The notes: generated by a model from the letters alone, not told the origin. A stretch of DNA of 64,000 nt from Gammaproteobacteria bacterium (GCA_009840305.1 VXNY01000024.1:1-64000); one strand, 5' to 3'; shown: positions 1-8,344, counted from the stretch's first letter. Program-made: numbers and translations.

Positions 1-439
1 TTGTTTCAGGTCAAGCGGTCCATAACAACCAAGCGAATAGTAGATTAAGCGTCAGAGCTATCGACTACGAGGTCGTGTAGAGTCTTACCAGAAAAGAAGA
101 GTCGTGTCGTTCGTTCTAACGAAACGACTCTTCTTCCGCGTGATACCTCTCAAAGTGGTCGTAGTAGTCTGCGTCGCGTTTGCCGATTGACAAACTGAAA
201 GAGAATCGGCCGGGTTCGCGCCTTCCATGTCCGGAGACCTCCATGGCGTTAAAAGTTGCTCATCCTTGAGCACCCCCGGTCGATCGGAATGGTTGGTTGC
301 ATGACAAAATCCTGTTGTGAAATTTTTTCGATGTATCGAACTCTGACACGCAATCCTTTCCGTTTTAAAGTGAATACTATACTGAAATTTTAATGTTGTT
401 CAAGTTTTGTTAAGATTTTACCTAAACAAATTGAGAATG
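1..439. other. Non-coding stretch at left edge
   Basis: No convincing gene is seen on either strand here. The only longer open frame, on the minus strand at about 85-273, has low-complexity residues (a run of threonines), no recognisable family and overlaps a strong hairpin. The part just left of the MerR gene (about 300-440) is AT-rich. I see no tRNA-like or CRISPR-like structure. Confidence 0.5.
94..135. repeat. Strong hairpin, possible terminator
   Basis: Perfect 12-base inverted repeat: AAGAAGAGTCGT at 94-105 and its reverse complement at 124-135. The 18 bases between them can pair further (TCGTT with AACGA), so the whole element may fold as one long stem. It lies downstream of the minus-strand merR-like gene. 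There is no long T run on either side, so termination is an inference; a recognition site is also possible. Confidence 0.45.
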
Positions 440-1309
440 CTATACTAGGAGTTGGTGCTTATCCGCGATTGACTGTAGCGCTCGTTCCATTGAATTTTCA
501 GCGGTTTTTACTGCTTCTACGACAGCGATGTCTACTGCACTGTCGGTCGTACGACTGAGATGATCGATCATGGCGCGTTGCCGATAAATAATCTCGACGA
601 AATCTTCTGGTTCCACTCTTTCGTTCGTTTTACAACGTCTCAAGTGTTCTAACTGCTCATCGTCAAAACACCTATATTCCGTGTAGGAGTCATCCTCTTG
701 TACTACGTGATCGAAGATCGCATCAACAGTTGATTGCCAGTCTGTGTCTTGCATTTTCACGACATGAAAGCTTGATTCTCGAGCTAATTCGAGATCCGAT
801 TCGCTTGCATACTTATAAACAACAAACACAGGTACATCTGACGCCGAAGTCATCTCGTCAATTTTCTCGACGTTGAGACTTGTTACTAACAGTACGAGAG
901 CATCAAAATTAACAAGTGCTTCGACTGTCGCCCAATCCCAATAGGATTCAAGTGTAAGGAATCGAGCTGACACGTCATACCGAGATGAAGACTGTCGATT
1001 TTCAAAGTTCCAAGTGTCTCCCACAAGAACTATAGAGAGTTCTGAATCTTGATTGATCTTCGTTGGTCGGCCAAGCAATGGTTTAAGTTCGTTTACTGAT
1101 AAATCTTTCAGTTCACCAATCGAAAAGCCTTGATCAATGAGCTCCTTGATCAGAGTGAGCTTCGCCAATTGATCGTCATCGTAAAAGCGTATTCGATTGA
1201 CTTTTTTCGTCGGACGAATTTCGTGCCGCTGTTCCCACATGCGTAAACGTTCGACGGACAGTCCCGTCAACTCGGACACTTTTCCAATCTTGTAAAGCTG
1301 TTCTGCCAT
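440..1309 (-). CDS. MerR-family transcriptional regulator
   Basis: A 289-residue protein with a MerR winged helix-turn-helix at residues ~5-75 (YKIGKVSELTGLSVERLRMW, then a wing ending in RFYDDDQLAKL). A ~110-residue alpha/beta domain follows (starting SELSIVLVGDTWNFE), then a helical tail. The layout resembles the LitR/CarH branch, where a Rossmann-like B12-binding domain follows the MerR domain. I see no His-containing cobalamin motif, so the sensor part is either degenerate or binds something else. The start ATG has AAGGAG 11 bases upstream. Gene order does not reveal a target; self-regulation through the palindrome upstream is plausible. The family call is firm, the ligand unknown. Confidence 0.85.
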   Translation of the reverse strand: MAEQLYKIGKVSELTGLSVERLRMWEQRHEIRPTKKVNRIRFYDDDQLAKLTLIKELIDQGFSIGELKDLSVNELKPLLGRPTKINQDSELSIVLVGDTWNFENRQSSSRYDVSARFLTLESYWDWATVEALVNFDALVLLVTSLNVEKIDEMTSASDVPVFVVYKYASESDLELARESSFHVVKMQDTDWQSTVDAIFDHVVQEDDSYTEYRCFDDEQLEHLRRCKTNERVEPEDFVEIIYRQRAMIDHLSRTTDSAVDIAVVEAVKTAENSMERALQSIADKHQLLV

Positions 1310-1687
1310 AATCGCAATTGCTCCTTGCGTCTCTCATTAGAAATCTAATCGTTAAGAGACATTGTTTAGATTATGTGAACATTCTAACCATATAGTTCAT
1401 AAAACTGTTAAGATAATGAATCTATCCGCGTTCTGAATGTTGATCAGAATAACGTTTTAACGCAGAGTTTTTGGGAAATATTCATTAAACTTGTCCTTTG
1501 TGGCTATTTTTACTAGACACAATCGAATCGTTTAAGAAGCCTCTTACAGAAACGAAATTGCTTTTGAAAAACGCCCTTCATAGACGCTGACAGCGCGCCG
1601 AAACCCTCCGAGGATGATGTAAAGTACTTGGAAAAATCCTCTAATTTAGACTTATAGCTAAACGTCGATCCCATATCCGATGTAGTT
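1310..1687. other. Intergenic region upstream of the MerR gene
   Basis: AT-rich, with no open frame of note on either strand. It contains the RBS and the likely promoter/operator of the MerR gene on the right-to-left strand. The half nearer 1687 follows the stop of a decayed gene and shows nothing recognisable. Confidence 0.5.
1342..1372 (-). promoter_or_regulatory. Candidate MerR operator palindrome
   Basis: Inverted repeat AATCTAA (1342-1348) and TTAGATT (1366-1372), separated by 17 bases, 33-63 bases upstream of the MerR start codon. MerR regulators usually bind dyads of this kind inside a promoter with an unusually long spacer. The assignment is inference from position and symmetry. Confidence 0.3.
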
Positions 1688-2193
1688 TTAGCGATTTTCG
1701 AGTTCTAAGATCCGAACAATCTGTCGACCGAGTGTGATCTCGCGTTCCACAACCTCGGTCAGCAGTCGCTTATTTTCGAGATTCAAAATCTCAATCACCT
1801 GCTCTCTGAGTGCGGCTTGACGTTGAGCTTGGGACCGTATCAAAGTTTATTAGATACAGCGATCGACGTCCTTCCATCGCGTCCTCAAGCCAACGGTCAC
1901 GAGCTGCTTTTTGGGTAAATTTGAGCGTGCTGAGACCGACCCCGGTGTTCGTGGTGATATCTACCAGTGTCATACTGTCAACAGATGACCACCGCCATCT
2001 GCTGAGTTCAATTCCGGTTACTTGTTCTTTGGATCGTTCTCTTGCGTCTCTCTCACCGAGCAGTGATACTTCTCTTGAGATCCCACATCGAGTATGCATC
2101 AAGATTAAATCGCGTTGCTCTTTGGTGAGTTTTCTGCAGTATTCCCTTCTTTTAAATGTCTTCCACTAGTGCTTGTTTTTCGGCTGCAGACAT
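1688..2193 (-). pseudogene. Frameshifted remnant of an unknown gene
   Basis: Protein-like sequence continues through three reading frames of the minus strand. It begins with ATG at 2193 (MSAAEKQALVEDI, then TAA at 2152-2154). It continues in a second frame from ~2150 to ~1835 (RREYCRKLTKEQRDLI, later KAARDRWLEDAMEGRR). It ends in a third frame from 1834 to the stop at 1688-1690 (SQAQRQAALREQVIEILNLE, ending RILELENR). The segments have natural amino-acid composition and join end to end, giving about 165 residues after repair. The last part is charged, with a heptad-like helical pattern. I do not recognise the family. It lies 173 bp downstream of, and on the same strand as, the methyltransferase relic, so both may have belonged to one lost module. 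Confidence 0.6.
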
Positions 2194-2366
2194 GAGCAAA
2201 AAAATCGGCGATTTCGTGTTGTTCCAAGTTGTCAAAGTGTCTCATACTCTACATTATGTTGAGAAAAAAGTGCCCCGATCGAGTTGTGATCCAATCGAGG
2301 CACGGAGTATGATTTTGAAAAACTTCAACCTATCTCAATGGGTTAGAGATCGTACGATTGAAATCG

Positions 2367-3520
2367 CTACGCCAGGAGTTTCGCGGCCAGATATTCCTGA
2401 CCGCAGAGCAGTTGCAAGTTCTCCAAGTGATCCGTTCCGCCGGCTTCTTCGCAATGACGTGAATCACTTCGAAGTTTTGAATCTGAAAGTGCTGTGTACA
2501 GACTTTGCACGGTCCGCCCTGTTCTTCGTACTACGCTCTCGTATTATTAGGAGAGTTGTACATGAGCAACACACCGACATCGGTTCTCTGTGGCACGTCT
2601 GTCCGAGATTGAATTTCTTGGAACAGTCCCTGATTAGCTGTAATCCGATCTTCGACCAAACTTACTGCGACGTTCGAAACGTCAATCTCCGTCCACTTCC
2701 TCTGCAGTCGATCTGCTGCAACTAGCGTGGTCGCACAACCACAAAATGGATCGAATACTACGTCCTCTTCATTAAAGGTAGCTTTGACAACACAACAATG
2801 CGAGAGGTTTCTGAGTGGGGTAGTCGCCTTCTTCGAGTTTCCCTTATGCACTCGTATATAGGTCCCGCTCTCAGAGAACTTTCCTCCTTTGTCTAATTGC
2901 ACAGTGCCGTCGACGATTTTTGAAGCATTCCCAGAATATCCTTCCCTGGACTTGCTCGATGAAGCGCATTCTTGGCGGATCGAGTTCGCGTTGAATGTCC
3001 AAGTCGAACTTATTGAAGACAAAATTATGTCGTGCACCCGTGATAAGTGTCGTTGATTAGGAGCAGAGGGTCTGCTAAAGCACCACACTATTTCGTTGCG
3101 AAAATTCTTCCGGCCAAAGATCGCATCGAGGAGCAGTTTCAAATATTGGCTCATGGTGGGATCGCAGTGTAAATAAATCGATAGGGTGGGCTTGAAGAGC
3201 CGGTGCATTTCCAAGAGCCGAACCGCCAAGTAGATGAGATACGACTTGTCGCTCTTACTCATCGCGGCGTGAATGACTTTGTTGAGACGTGGGTGCTTTG
3301 CTTCAATTAAGTCTAGCCACGAGATATCGACGTCCTGCAATGTCCAGGTGTCCTTGAACTCTGCCCCTGCAGCTTCACTGCCTATAGGAGCCGCGTAGTT
3401 CGCTTTCGAATTGAACGGCGGGTCCAAATAGATTAGATCGACTGAGTCCGAGTTCATCCCCCGCATGATGGGAAGATTGTCACCGGTCCATATCGTCCTA
3501 TTCGACCAGTTCGCAGACAC
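2367..3520 (-). pseudogene. Decayed DNA methyltransferase with HNH-like tail
   Basis: The GTG-started frame (3520 to 2531, 329 codons) is a beta-class N6-adenine/N4-cytosine methyltransferase: catalytic DPPFNS at residues ~34-39 and SAM-binding FDPFCGCATT near residue 256. Several defects show decay. The expected YPTQKPLALL segment is present at 2793-2822 but in another frame, so the main frame passes through it via two compensating indels. The frame stops at TAG 2531-2533, yet homologous sequence continues as EQGGPCKVCTQHFQIQNFEV (zinc-finger/HNH-like), then shifts frame to GGTDHLENLQLLCG, joins directly to QEYLAAKLLA and stops at 2367. The usual stretch between LLCG and QEYL is missing. No restriction partner remains intact. 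Activity is unlikely. Confidence 0.75.
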
Positions 3521-3665
3521 CCAACACGCCCTGTTCTAACGCAGAGTTACGCTTACTCGTACACTCCTAGTTCGATCGCGACTTGTTCGAACTTGTCCAA
3601 CGTGTCTAACACCGGTCGAAATTTAATATCGCGCTGGCGAAGTTCATGAACGATCTCCTTGCAAC
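3479..3665. repeat. Direct repeat, copy 1 (duplication end)
   Basis: Contains the first codons of the methyltransferase relic, the spacer and the 3' end of the first paralogous membrane protein. It matches 4983-5173. About 125 bases (3541-3665 against 5049-5173) appear identical by eye, then the copies diverge sharply. It marks one end of a tandem duplication with a period of ~1.5 kb. Confidence 0.8.
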
Positions 3666-4923
3666 TTTGGATCTCTACCGGTTCATCCACCAATCCCATC
3701 GCATCGACAGTGGTGGGTGGTATTACGACAGGGACACAAATATATCGTACCACCCATTCCCAATCAAACTCGATCTCTTCTCCAGGATCAGGTCTGGGCG
3801 CATCCATTATCGTTAGGAAGTTAAACGCTTTCAGAGCGAGCTCTGTGGGCTCATCGCTCGGCCGATACTTTCGCATCAGTGCCCCAAACTTCATTACCGA
3901 ACCAAGATTGTACTTGGCTAACACTTTAGAAATTCGACCATATTTGTAACCATCGCCAGGGGGATATTTGTTATATGGGTTGCTGTGTGTCAATCCAGCG
4001 GTTTCATTGCCTAAACGTGCCGCCAGTTCAACCAGTTGTGCTTCAACACCTCTACGTGAGTTCGTTTTATGCAGGGACATTACTAGAGTATGAAGTTCTG
4101 GATAGTTCTCTGCGGTAAGCTCTAGTGTGTGATCTAGCCCCTCGCACTTCGCACTAACCCAAGCATCTTCAAAATCTTGCTTCCACATCAGTCGGTCTTG
4201 TTCTGGAGTGGGATGATCATCCGGCGCGTAATATGCCTGGCTGGCGCGAATTGCGCTACCAAATCTGTCAAAGCAAAAAGTGTTGATGAGCGCGTAATTC
4301 AAGATCGCATCGGCATGACATGTTTCTTTCAACTCCCAATTGGTGTCGTCGCCTGTCAACACACACTCAGGGCGGGAGATTGCGTCTTGCACCCGAGCTA
4401 AATCCCCTGCGGGATCTGCGAAAACCCGTTCAAACGTTAAGGGATCATCCAACACTACAAAGTGAATTGAACCGGCTCGATCCCAAGGACCGCTTAAAAG
4501 TAAATGATAGGGGTTAACCGCACTCATGTGCGTCTCCAAAGCGGTCTGACATTCAACGGATTCGAGGGCGTTCGTGTGGTCTTCGTTCCTTTTGTGCCAG
4601 ATTTCTGAGCTCGCGTCTTCATCCCAGTAGGGTGGTAGCTCATTCAAGCCACACGCCTCTTCCCAAGATCCCGGGGGAAAGTCGACATGTGGTAATTTGG
4701 GCGGTGTTCCAACCACTGCTACTGCGGGCTCGATAGTAGGTACCACCGAAGGAATGACCGCACTCGGTTTGCTTATCTCCAAAGCAGCAGGAGTGGTTGA
4801 GGCTTGATTTTGCGTGATCAAAAACACACAAACAATAGCTACAGCTGTTAGGGCTAGCCCGACACCCGCACCCAGCAGCCACCGCGGCGCTTGAAGATGT
4901 TGGTATTTTCTTATTAGTCGCAT
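3553..4923 (-). CDS. Membrane-anchored unknown protein, paralog A
   Basis: A 456-residue protein I do not recognise. An N-terminal membrane segment (residues ~15-38, LLGAGVGLALTAVAIVCVFL) is followed by a Pro/Thr-rich linker to ~75. A large extracytoplasmic domain then carries scattered cysteines (EEACGLNELPPYW, VECQTALE, SRPECVLTG, ETCHAD) that could form disulfides. The C-terminal ~36 residues (SCKEIVHELRQRD onward) are identical to those of paralog B at 5061-6410, while the middle is clearly diverged. It lies on the same strand as paralog B and the HExxH protein upstream. It is probably a periplasmic or surface protein with a single anchor; the function is unknown. Confidence 0.7.
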   Translation of the reverse strand: MRLIRKYQHLQAPRWLLGAGVGLALTAVAIVCVFLITQNQASTTPAALEISKPSAVIPSVVPTIEPAVAVVGTPPKLPHVDFPPGSWEEACGLNELPPYWDEDASSEIWHKRNEDHTNALESVECQTALETHMSAVNPYHLLLSGPWDRAGSIHFVVLDDPLTFERVFADPAGDLARVQDAISRPECVLTGDDTNWELKETCHADAILNYALINTFCFDRFGSAIRASQAYYAPDDHPTPEQDRLMWKQDFEDAWVSAKCEGLDHTLELTAENYPELHTLVMSLHKTNSRRGVEAQLVELAARLGNETAGLTHSNPYNKYPPGDGYKYGRISKVLAKYNLGSVMKFGALMRKYRPSDEPTELALKAFNFLTIMDAPRPDPGEEIEFDWEWVVRYICVPVVIPPTTVDAMGLVDEPVEIQSCKEIVHELRQRDIKFRPVLDTLDKFEQVAIELGVYE

Positions 4924-4976
4924 TCGAAGTTTTCCACTCCATTAGGGTCGTAGAGGTGATTATCGGTGGCTTGAGG

Positions 4977-5024
4977 GAGACTGTCACCGGTCCATATCGT
5001 CCTATTCGACCAGTTCGCAGACAC
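4977..5024 (-). pseudogene. 5' stub of the methyltransferase gene
   Basis: Reading from GTG at 5024 gives SANWSNRTIWTGDSLP, nearly identical to the N-terminus of the methyltransferase at 3520 (SANWSNRTIWTGDNLP). It then runs into sequence resembling the region upstream of the paralogous gene at 6410. It is the footprint left at the junction of a tandem duplication and would not encode a functional product. Confidence 0.75.
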
Positions 5025-5173
5025 CCAACACTCCCTGTTCTATAGCGCGCAGAGTTACGCTTACTCGTACACTCCTAGTTCGATCGCGACTTGTTCGAAC
5101 TTGTCCAACGTGTCTAACACCGGTCGAAATTTAATATCGCGCTGGCGAAGTTCATGAACGATCTCCTTGCAAC
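4983..5173. repeat. Direct repeat, copy 2 (duplication end)
   Basis: Second copy of 3479-3665, covering the methyltransferase stub, spacer and 3' end of paralog B. The spacer differs from copy 1 by a few bases and small indels, whereas the coding 3' end is identical over ~125 bases. Confidence 0.8.
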
Positions 5174-6410
5174 TTCGACTCTCTGTCGGCTCTTGGGTTC
5201 CAAAAATCTGCTCAACATCTGAAAGCGGCAACGGGTCGGGGACACAAATATGTCGTACCACCCATTCCCAATCAAACTCGATATCTTCTCCAGGTTCAGG
5301 TCTGGGCGCGTCCGTGAGAGTTAGGAAGCTGAATACACGTAGCAAGTGCTCGGTGTTTTCATCTCGCGACTGATATTTTCGCACAAAAGCCTCCACTCTT
5401 AATAACGACAATTCTATCGCAAAAACCTCATGAAATCGACCATATTTGTACCCGTGACGAATGGGAAAACCGGAAGGTGAGTAGCCTCTTGTTAAACCAG
5501 CCGTATCGTTGCCCAAGCGTGCCGCCAGTTCAACGAGCAATGCTAAAATTTTTCTTTCTGTCGATTCAAGTTCATGTACAGGTTCCACCCATTCATAGAG
5601 GGCCGGGAAACGATCTGAGTGGAGCTGCAATTCCGCATCTAAGCTCTCGCATTTCGCCCGAACCCAAGCATCTTCAAATTCTTCCTTCCACATCAAGCGG
5701 TCTTGCGCGGACGTGGGGTTATCCTCCGGCGGGTAATATGCACGATTGACGCGAATTACTCTGCTGCCAGATCTGTTAAAGCAAAGGGTGTTGATAAGCG
5801 CGTAATTCAAGAGTGCGTCCGCATGACAGCTTTCATTTAATTCCCAATTTTTTTCCTCTCCTTTCAGCAAACACTCAGGGCGGGAGAACGCCTCTTGCAC
5901 TCGCGCGGAATCCCCTACGGGATCTGCGAAAACCTGCGCAAACGTTAAGGGATCATCCAACACCACCAACTTCATTAGAATGATTTTCCCTGTCCCCCAT
6001 GCACCACTAAAAATGTAGTGATAGGGGTTCAGTGCATTCATGTGCTTTTCTAAGGCAATCTGACACTCGTCAGATTCGAAGGCGTTCGTAAGGTCTGTGT
6101 TCCGTTCTCTGCTCCCGTCTCCGATCCAATAGGGTGGTAACTCATTCAAACCACACGCCTCTTCCACCGATCCCGGTTGAAAGTCTATGTGCGGTAACGG
6201 GGCAGGTGGTGCAACCACAGTAACTGCAGGTTCAGTAGTAGGTAGCATAGCAGGGATGACCGCCCTCGGTTCGTTTATCTCCAATGCAGTAGGAGTGGTC
6301 GCGGCTTGCTTTTGCGTGACCCAAAGCACACAAACAACAGCCACCACTGTTAAGGCTAGTCCAATACCCGCGCCCCACAGCCAACGCGGCGCATGATAAA
6401 AATGGCTCAT
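5061..6410 (-). CDS. Membrane-anchored unknown protein, paralog B
   Basis: A 449-residue paralog of the protein at 3553-4923, with the same plan. A transmembrane segment at residues ~11-33 (LWGAGIGLALTVVAVVCVLW) is followed by a Pro/Thr-rich linker and a cysteine-containing outer domain (EEACGLNELPPYW, DECQIALE, SRPECLLKG, ESCHAD). The last 36 residues are identical to paralog A. The conserved cysteines and the FDWEWVVR motif near residue 390 suggest one fold under constraint. It lies 98 bp downstream of the HExxH protein and shares its strand, so co-transcription is possible. No known family was recognised. Confidence 0.7.
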   Translation of the reverse strand: MSHFYHAPRWLWGAGIGLALTVVAVVCVLWVTQKQAATTPTALEINEPRAVIPAMLPTTEPAVTVVAPPAPLPHIDFQPGSVEEACGLNELPPYWIGDGSRERNTDLTNAFESDECQIALEKHMNALNPYHYIFSGAWGTGKIILMKLVVLDDPLTFAQVFADPVGDSARVQEAFSRPECLLKGEEKNWELNESCHADALLNYALINTLCFNRSGSRVIRVNRAYYPPEDNPTSAQDRLMWKEEFEDAWVRAKCESLDAELQLHSDRFPALYEWVEPVHELESTERKILALLVELAARLGNDTAGLTRGYSPSGFPIRHGYKYGRFHEVFAIELSLLRVEAFVRKYQSRDENTEHLLRVFSFLTLTDAPRPEPGEDIEFDWEWVVRHICVPDPLPLSDVEQIFGTQEPTESRSCKEIVHELRQRDIKFRPVLDTLDKFEQVAIELGVYE

Positions 6411-6508
6411 TCGTCGTCCTCGCAGTCGAAGTTTTGCACTTTATCAGGTTTGAAAGACCGGTTTATCTCGGCTTGAGGAAGATTGTGTGGGTTGGTAAGC
6501 TTTGCTGC

Positions 6509-7546
6509 TCACGTTTCCATTTCGCTTTCAATCTCCTTTTTCCTTGCTTCTGTTGTCTCGGGTTTAGCTAGCTCCGCCTCAAGATCTGTATATTCGTCCT
6601 TCCATTCCTGGTACTGAGGGAGCTTACTCGTTATCTCCTGTTCACGAAGTATACCAGGGGCACCCGATTTTTTACCACCGAATAACGATCGGAACACACT
6701 AGAAGCTCCCTTATGGGCTTGTATTTCCATATCCCATGCTTCATACGGCTTGGGTAACCCGTTTGTTCGATCAAACACGCTTTTCAAATAACCGATGTGA
6801 AAGGTTTCATGTATCTGAGCATATGCTACCATATGCTTAAAAGTTTCCTGCTGTTGCTGGTCCATCCAGTATGTTGCAGCGTTTACAGCTATTTGATGGG
6901 GGTAAAGCACAACAGATATTGAAAGTTCTGGGTTTGCTGGATCGTCTCCTAAAGATGGGTAGGTTCTAGCTGCATCTCCTGGGGCGTCATTTTTTGTTAT
7001 TCCCCAAGTGACTTCGGTTGCACCAATAGCATCGGAATTCCATCCTTTAGCCTCCACCGTAATATCATCGAGTTTTTTCTCCCAACATTGTTGTAGATCC
7101 TTGGCTGCGTCATCGGTAAAGTTGTCCGCCTGAACCTCGGCCGGAGATTTTTCTCGTGGAGGATCTTGAGGTGTTGGTGTGGGTGTTGTTGTGGGTGTTT
7201 TTACACCGCGGGTGATCGGTTTCTTAGGCTGTACACCTTTCACTTTAACCGCCTCATATTTCAACAGATGGCACGTGTAGGTGTGATCGCCCCACTCAAT
7301 GTAGGAGTAGTATTTCCAAATCTTCTCCGGATCATCCGCGTTGGGATCAGGTTGACCGTCGGCCGCGATTAACGCATTATGATTTTCAAAAATCTTCCAG
7401 TCCTCGTTGCGACATTCCTTGTCGGTAAAACCAATGACCGGCGGATCGTCTGGGTCGTAGTCCACGAAATATGCAAAGGCCGCTAGTCCAAACGCAGCCA
7501 GTGCGACTAGCAGAGTCCCTGCCAAAAGTTTGCGAAGAGTTTTCAT
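6509..7546 (-). CDS. Exported HExxH protein, putative zinc protease
   Basis: The ATG at 7546 is preferred over an earlier in-frame start because AAGGTG lies 7 bases upstream and the protein then begins with a good signal sequence (MKTLRKLLAGTLLVALAAFG). A Thr/Pro-rich linker (TPTTTPTPTPQDPP) separates an N-terminal part from the C-terminal domain. In that domain QIHETFHIGYL contains HExxH, the zinc site of zincin metallopeptidases. An acidic residue that could be the third ligand follows (EAWDMEIQAHK). The tail is charged and helical. The protease role is inferred from the motif alone; the family was not recognised. Its partner may be the two paralogous membrane proteins just downstream on the same strand. 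Confidence 0.6.
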   Translation of the reverse strand: MKTLRKLLAGTLLVALAAFGLAAFAYFVDYDPDDPPVIGFTDKECRNEDWKIFENHNALIAADGQPDPNADDPEKIWKYYSYIEWGDHTYTCHLLKYEAVKVKGVQPKKPITRGVKTPTTTPTPTPQDPPREKSPAEVQADNFTDDAAKDLQQCWEKKLDDITVEAKGWNSDAIGATEVTWGITKNDAPGDAARTYPSLGDDPANPELSISVVLYPHQIAVNAATYWMDQQQQETFKHMVAYAQIHETFHIGYLKSVFDRTNGLPKPYEAWDMEIQAHKGASSVFRSLFGGKKSGAPGILREQEITSKLPQYQEWKDEYTDLEAELAKPETTEARKKEIESEMET

Positions 7547-7598
7547 AAACACACCTTGAATTTGATTGTTGTTTAACCGACATGGTGTCGGGCTCAAT

Positions 7599-7722
7599 CA
7601 AATATTTATTCAAGGATTTAGAACCCTGCTTATTCACCCAGACAAGATAGCTAGTCCTGTCCTTTAATCAGGCTGTTGTATTCACAGGCAACCCGACTTC
7701 GGGCGCGTTGAATAAATATTTG
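7599..7722. repeat. 15-bp perfect inverted repeat around 94 bp
   Basis: CAAATATTTATTCAA at 7599-7613 and its exact reverse complement at 7708-7722. The 94-bp interior has no gene; it contains a small CCCG-ACTT-CGGG hairpin at 7692-7703. The left arm lies ~53 bp upstream of the HExxH protein start. It could be a dyad operator, the ends of a small non-autonomous element, or a recombination relic. I see no flanking target-site duplication. Confidence 0.55.
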
Positions 7723-8344
7723 ACAAAAAGCATTTTACAAACTTTTTTCGTTCCTCGCAATGAATAGTTTTCAGCCCGGTCCACGCGACAGGATCTTATT
7801 TCTCAATCCCACCTTAAATAGGGAACTGGAAACGTGTGGGGATCCTTTAGAAGAAAGTTTAGAAAACACTGAGACTTGCGAGCGATCTATCATTCTTAGG
7901 AACACCAAACCTCTGCCCCTCCCCCTCGATCTCGCTTTTGCTCGTGTAGAAAAGGGTTTCGGGGGTCCTTGCAGCATCCTCAAAGGCACACTGCTCCCCC
8001 TACTTTTTGGAATTCAACAGTGTGGAATAGGGTTTGTTTTGTGTACTCTCGCTCACTTCTGACACTGCAAAAAAAGTTTTGAACAATAAAAAGCGAGTGG
8101 TATGTGCACACACTCTGTGTCACTGTTCTGTTTTGCTTGACCATTTACAGTGAGTAAAACTGTGTCGTGAAGGCATTGATTGTGAACGTCGACAGGAGCG
8201 ACCCCCACCCTTTAAAGAACTTTTACTACACTGTCTTGAATTCGGTGGGGAACCTGATATGTCATGGGAGGTTGAACTCAGTCTAGTAGGTACCAGACTC
8301 AATTCGAAACAGAAGGGAAACTGTGAGATTGAGCCAGAGCTCAA
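7640..8344. other. Accessory intergenic region, no clear gene
   Basis: About 700 bases with short open frames on both strands but no recognised domain. The longest frames, at 7760-8062 (plus) and 7771-7989 (minus), overlap each other; their composition (clusters of Pro/Leu or Arg/Gly from CCCC-rich tracts) does not look like selected protein. The most protein-like frame is annotated separately at 8154-8363. Confidence 0.45.

Noticed and set aside
181..300. Possible tRNA or structured RNA suggested by GGGTTCGCGCC
   Set aside because: No cloverleaf could be formed around it and no acceptor stem is visible.
2156..2725. 189-codon plus-strand frame
   Set aside because: It lies antisense to the methyltransferase relic and the end of the upstream pseudogene; the minus-strand frames carry the family motifs.
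7760..8062. 100-codon plus-strand frame in the gene-poor stretch
   Set aside because: Proline/leucine clusters from CCCC-rich tracts, an overlapping minus-strand frame of similar quality, and no recognised family.
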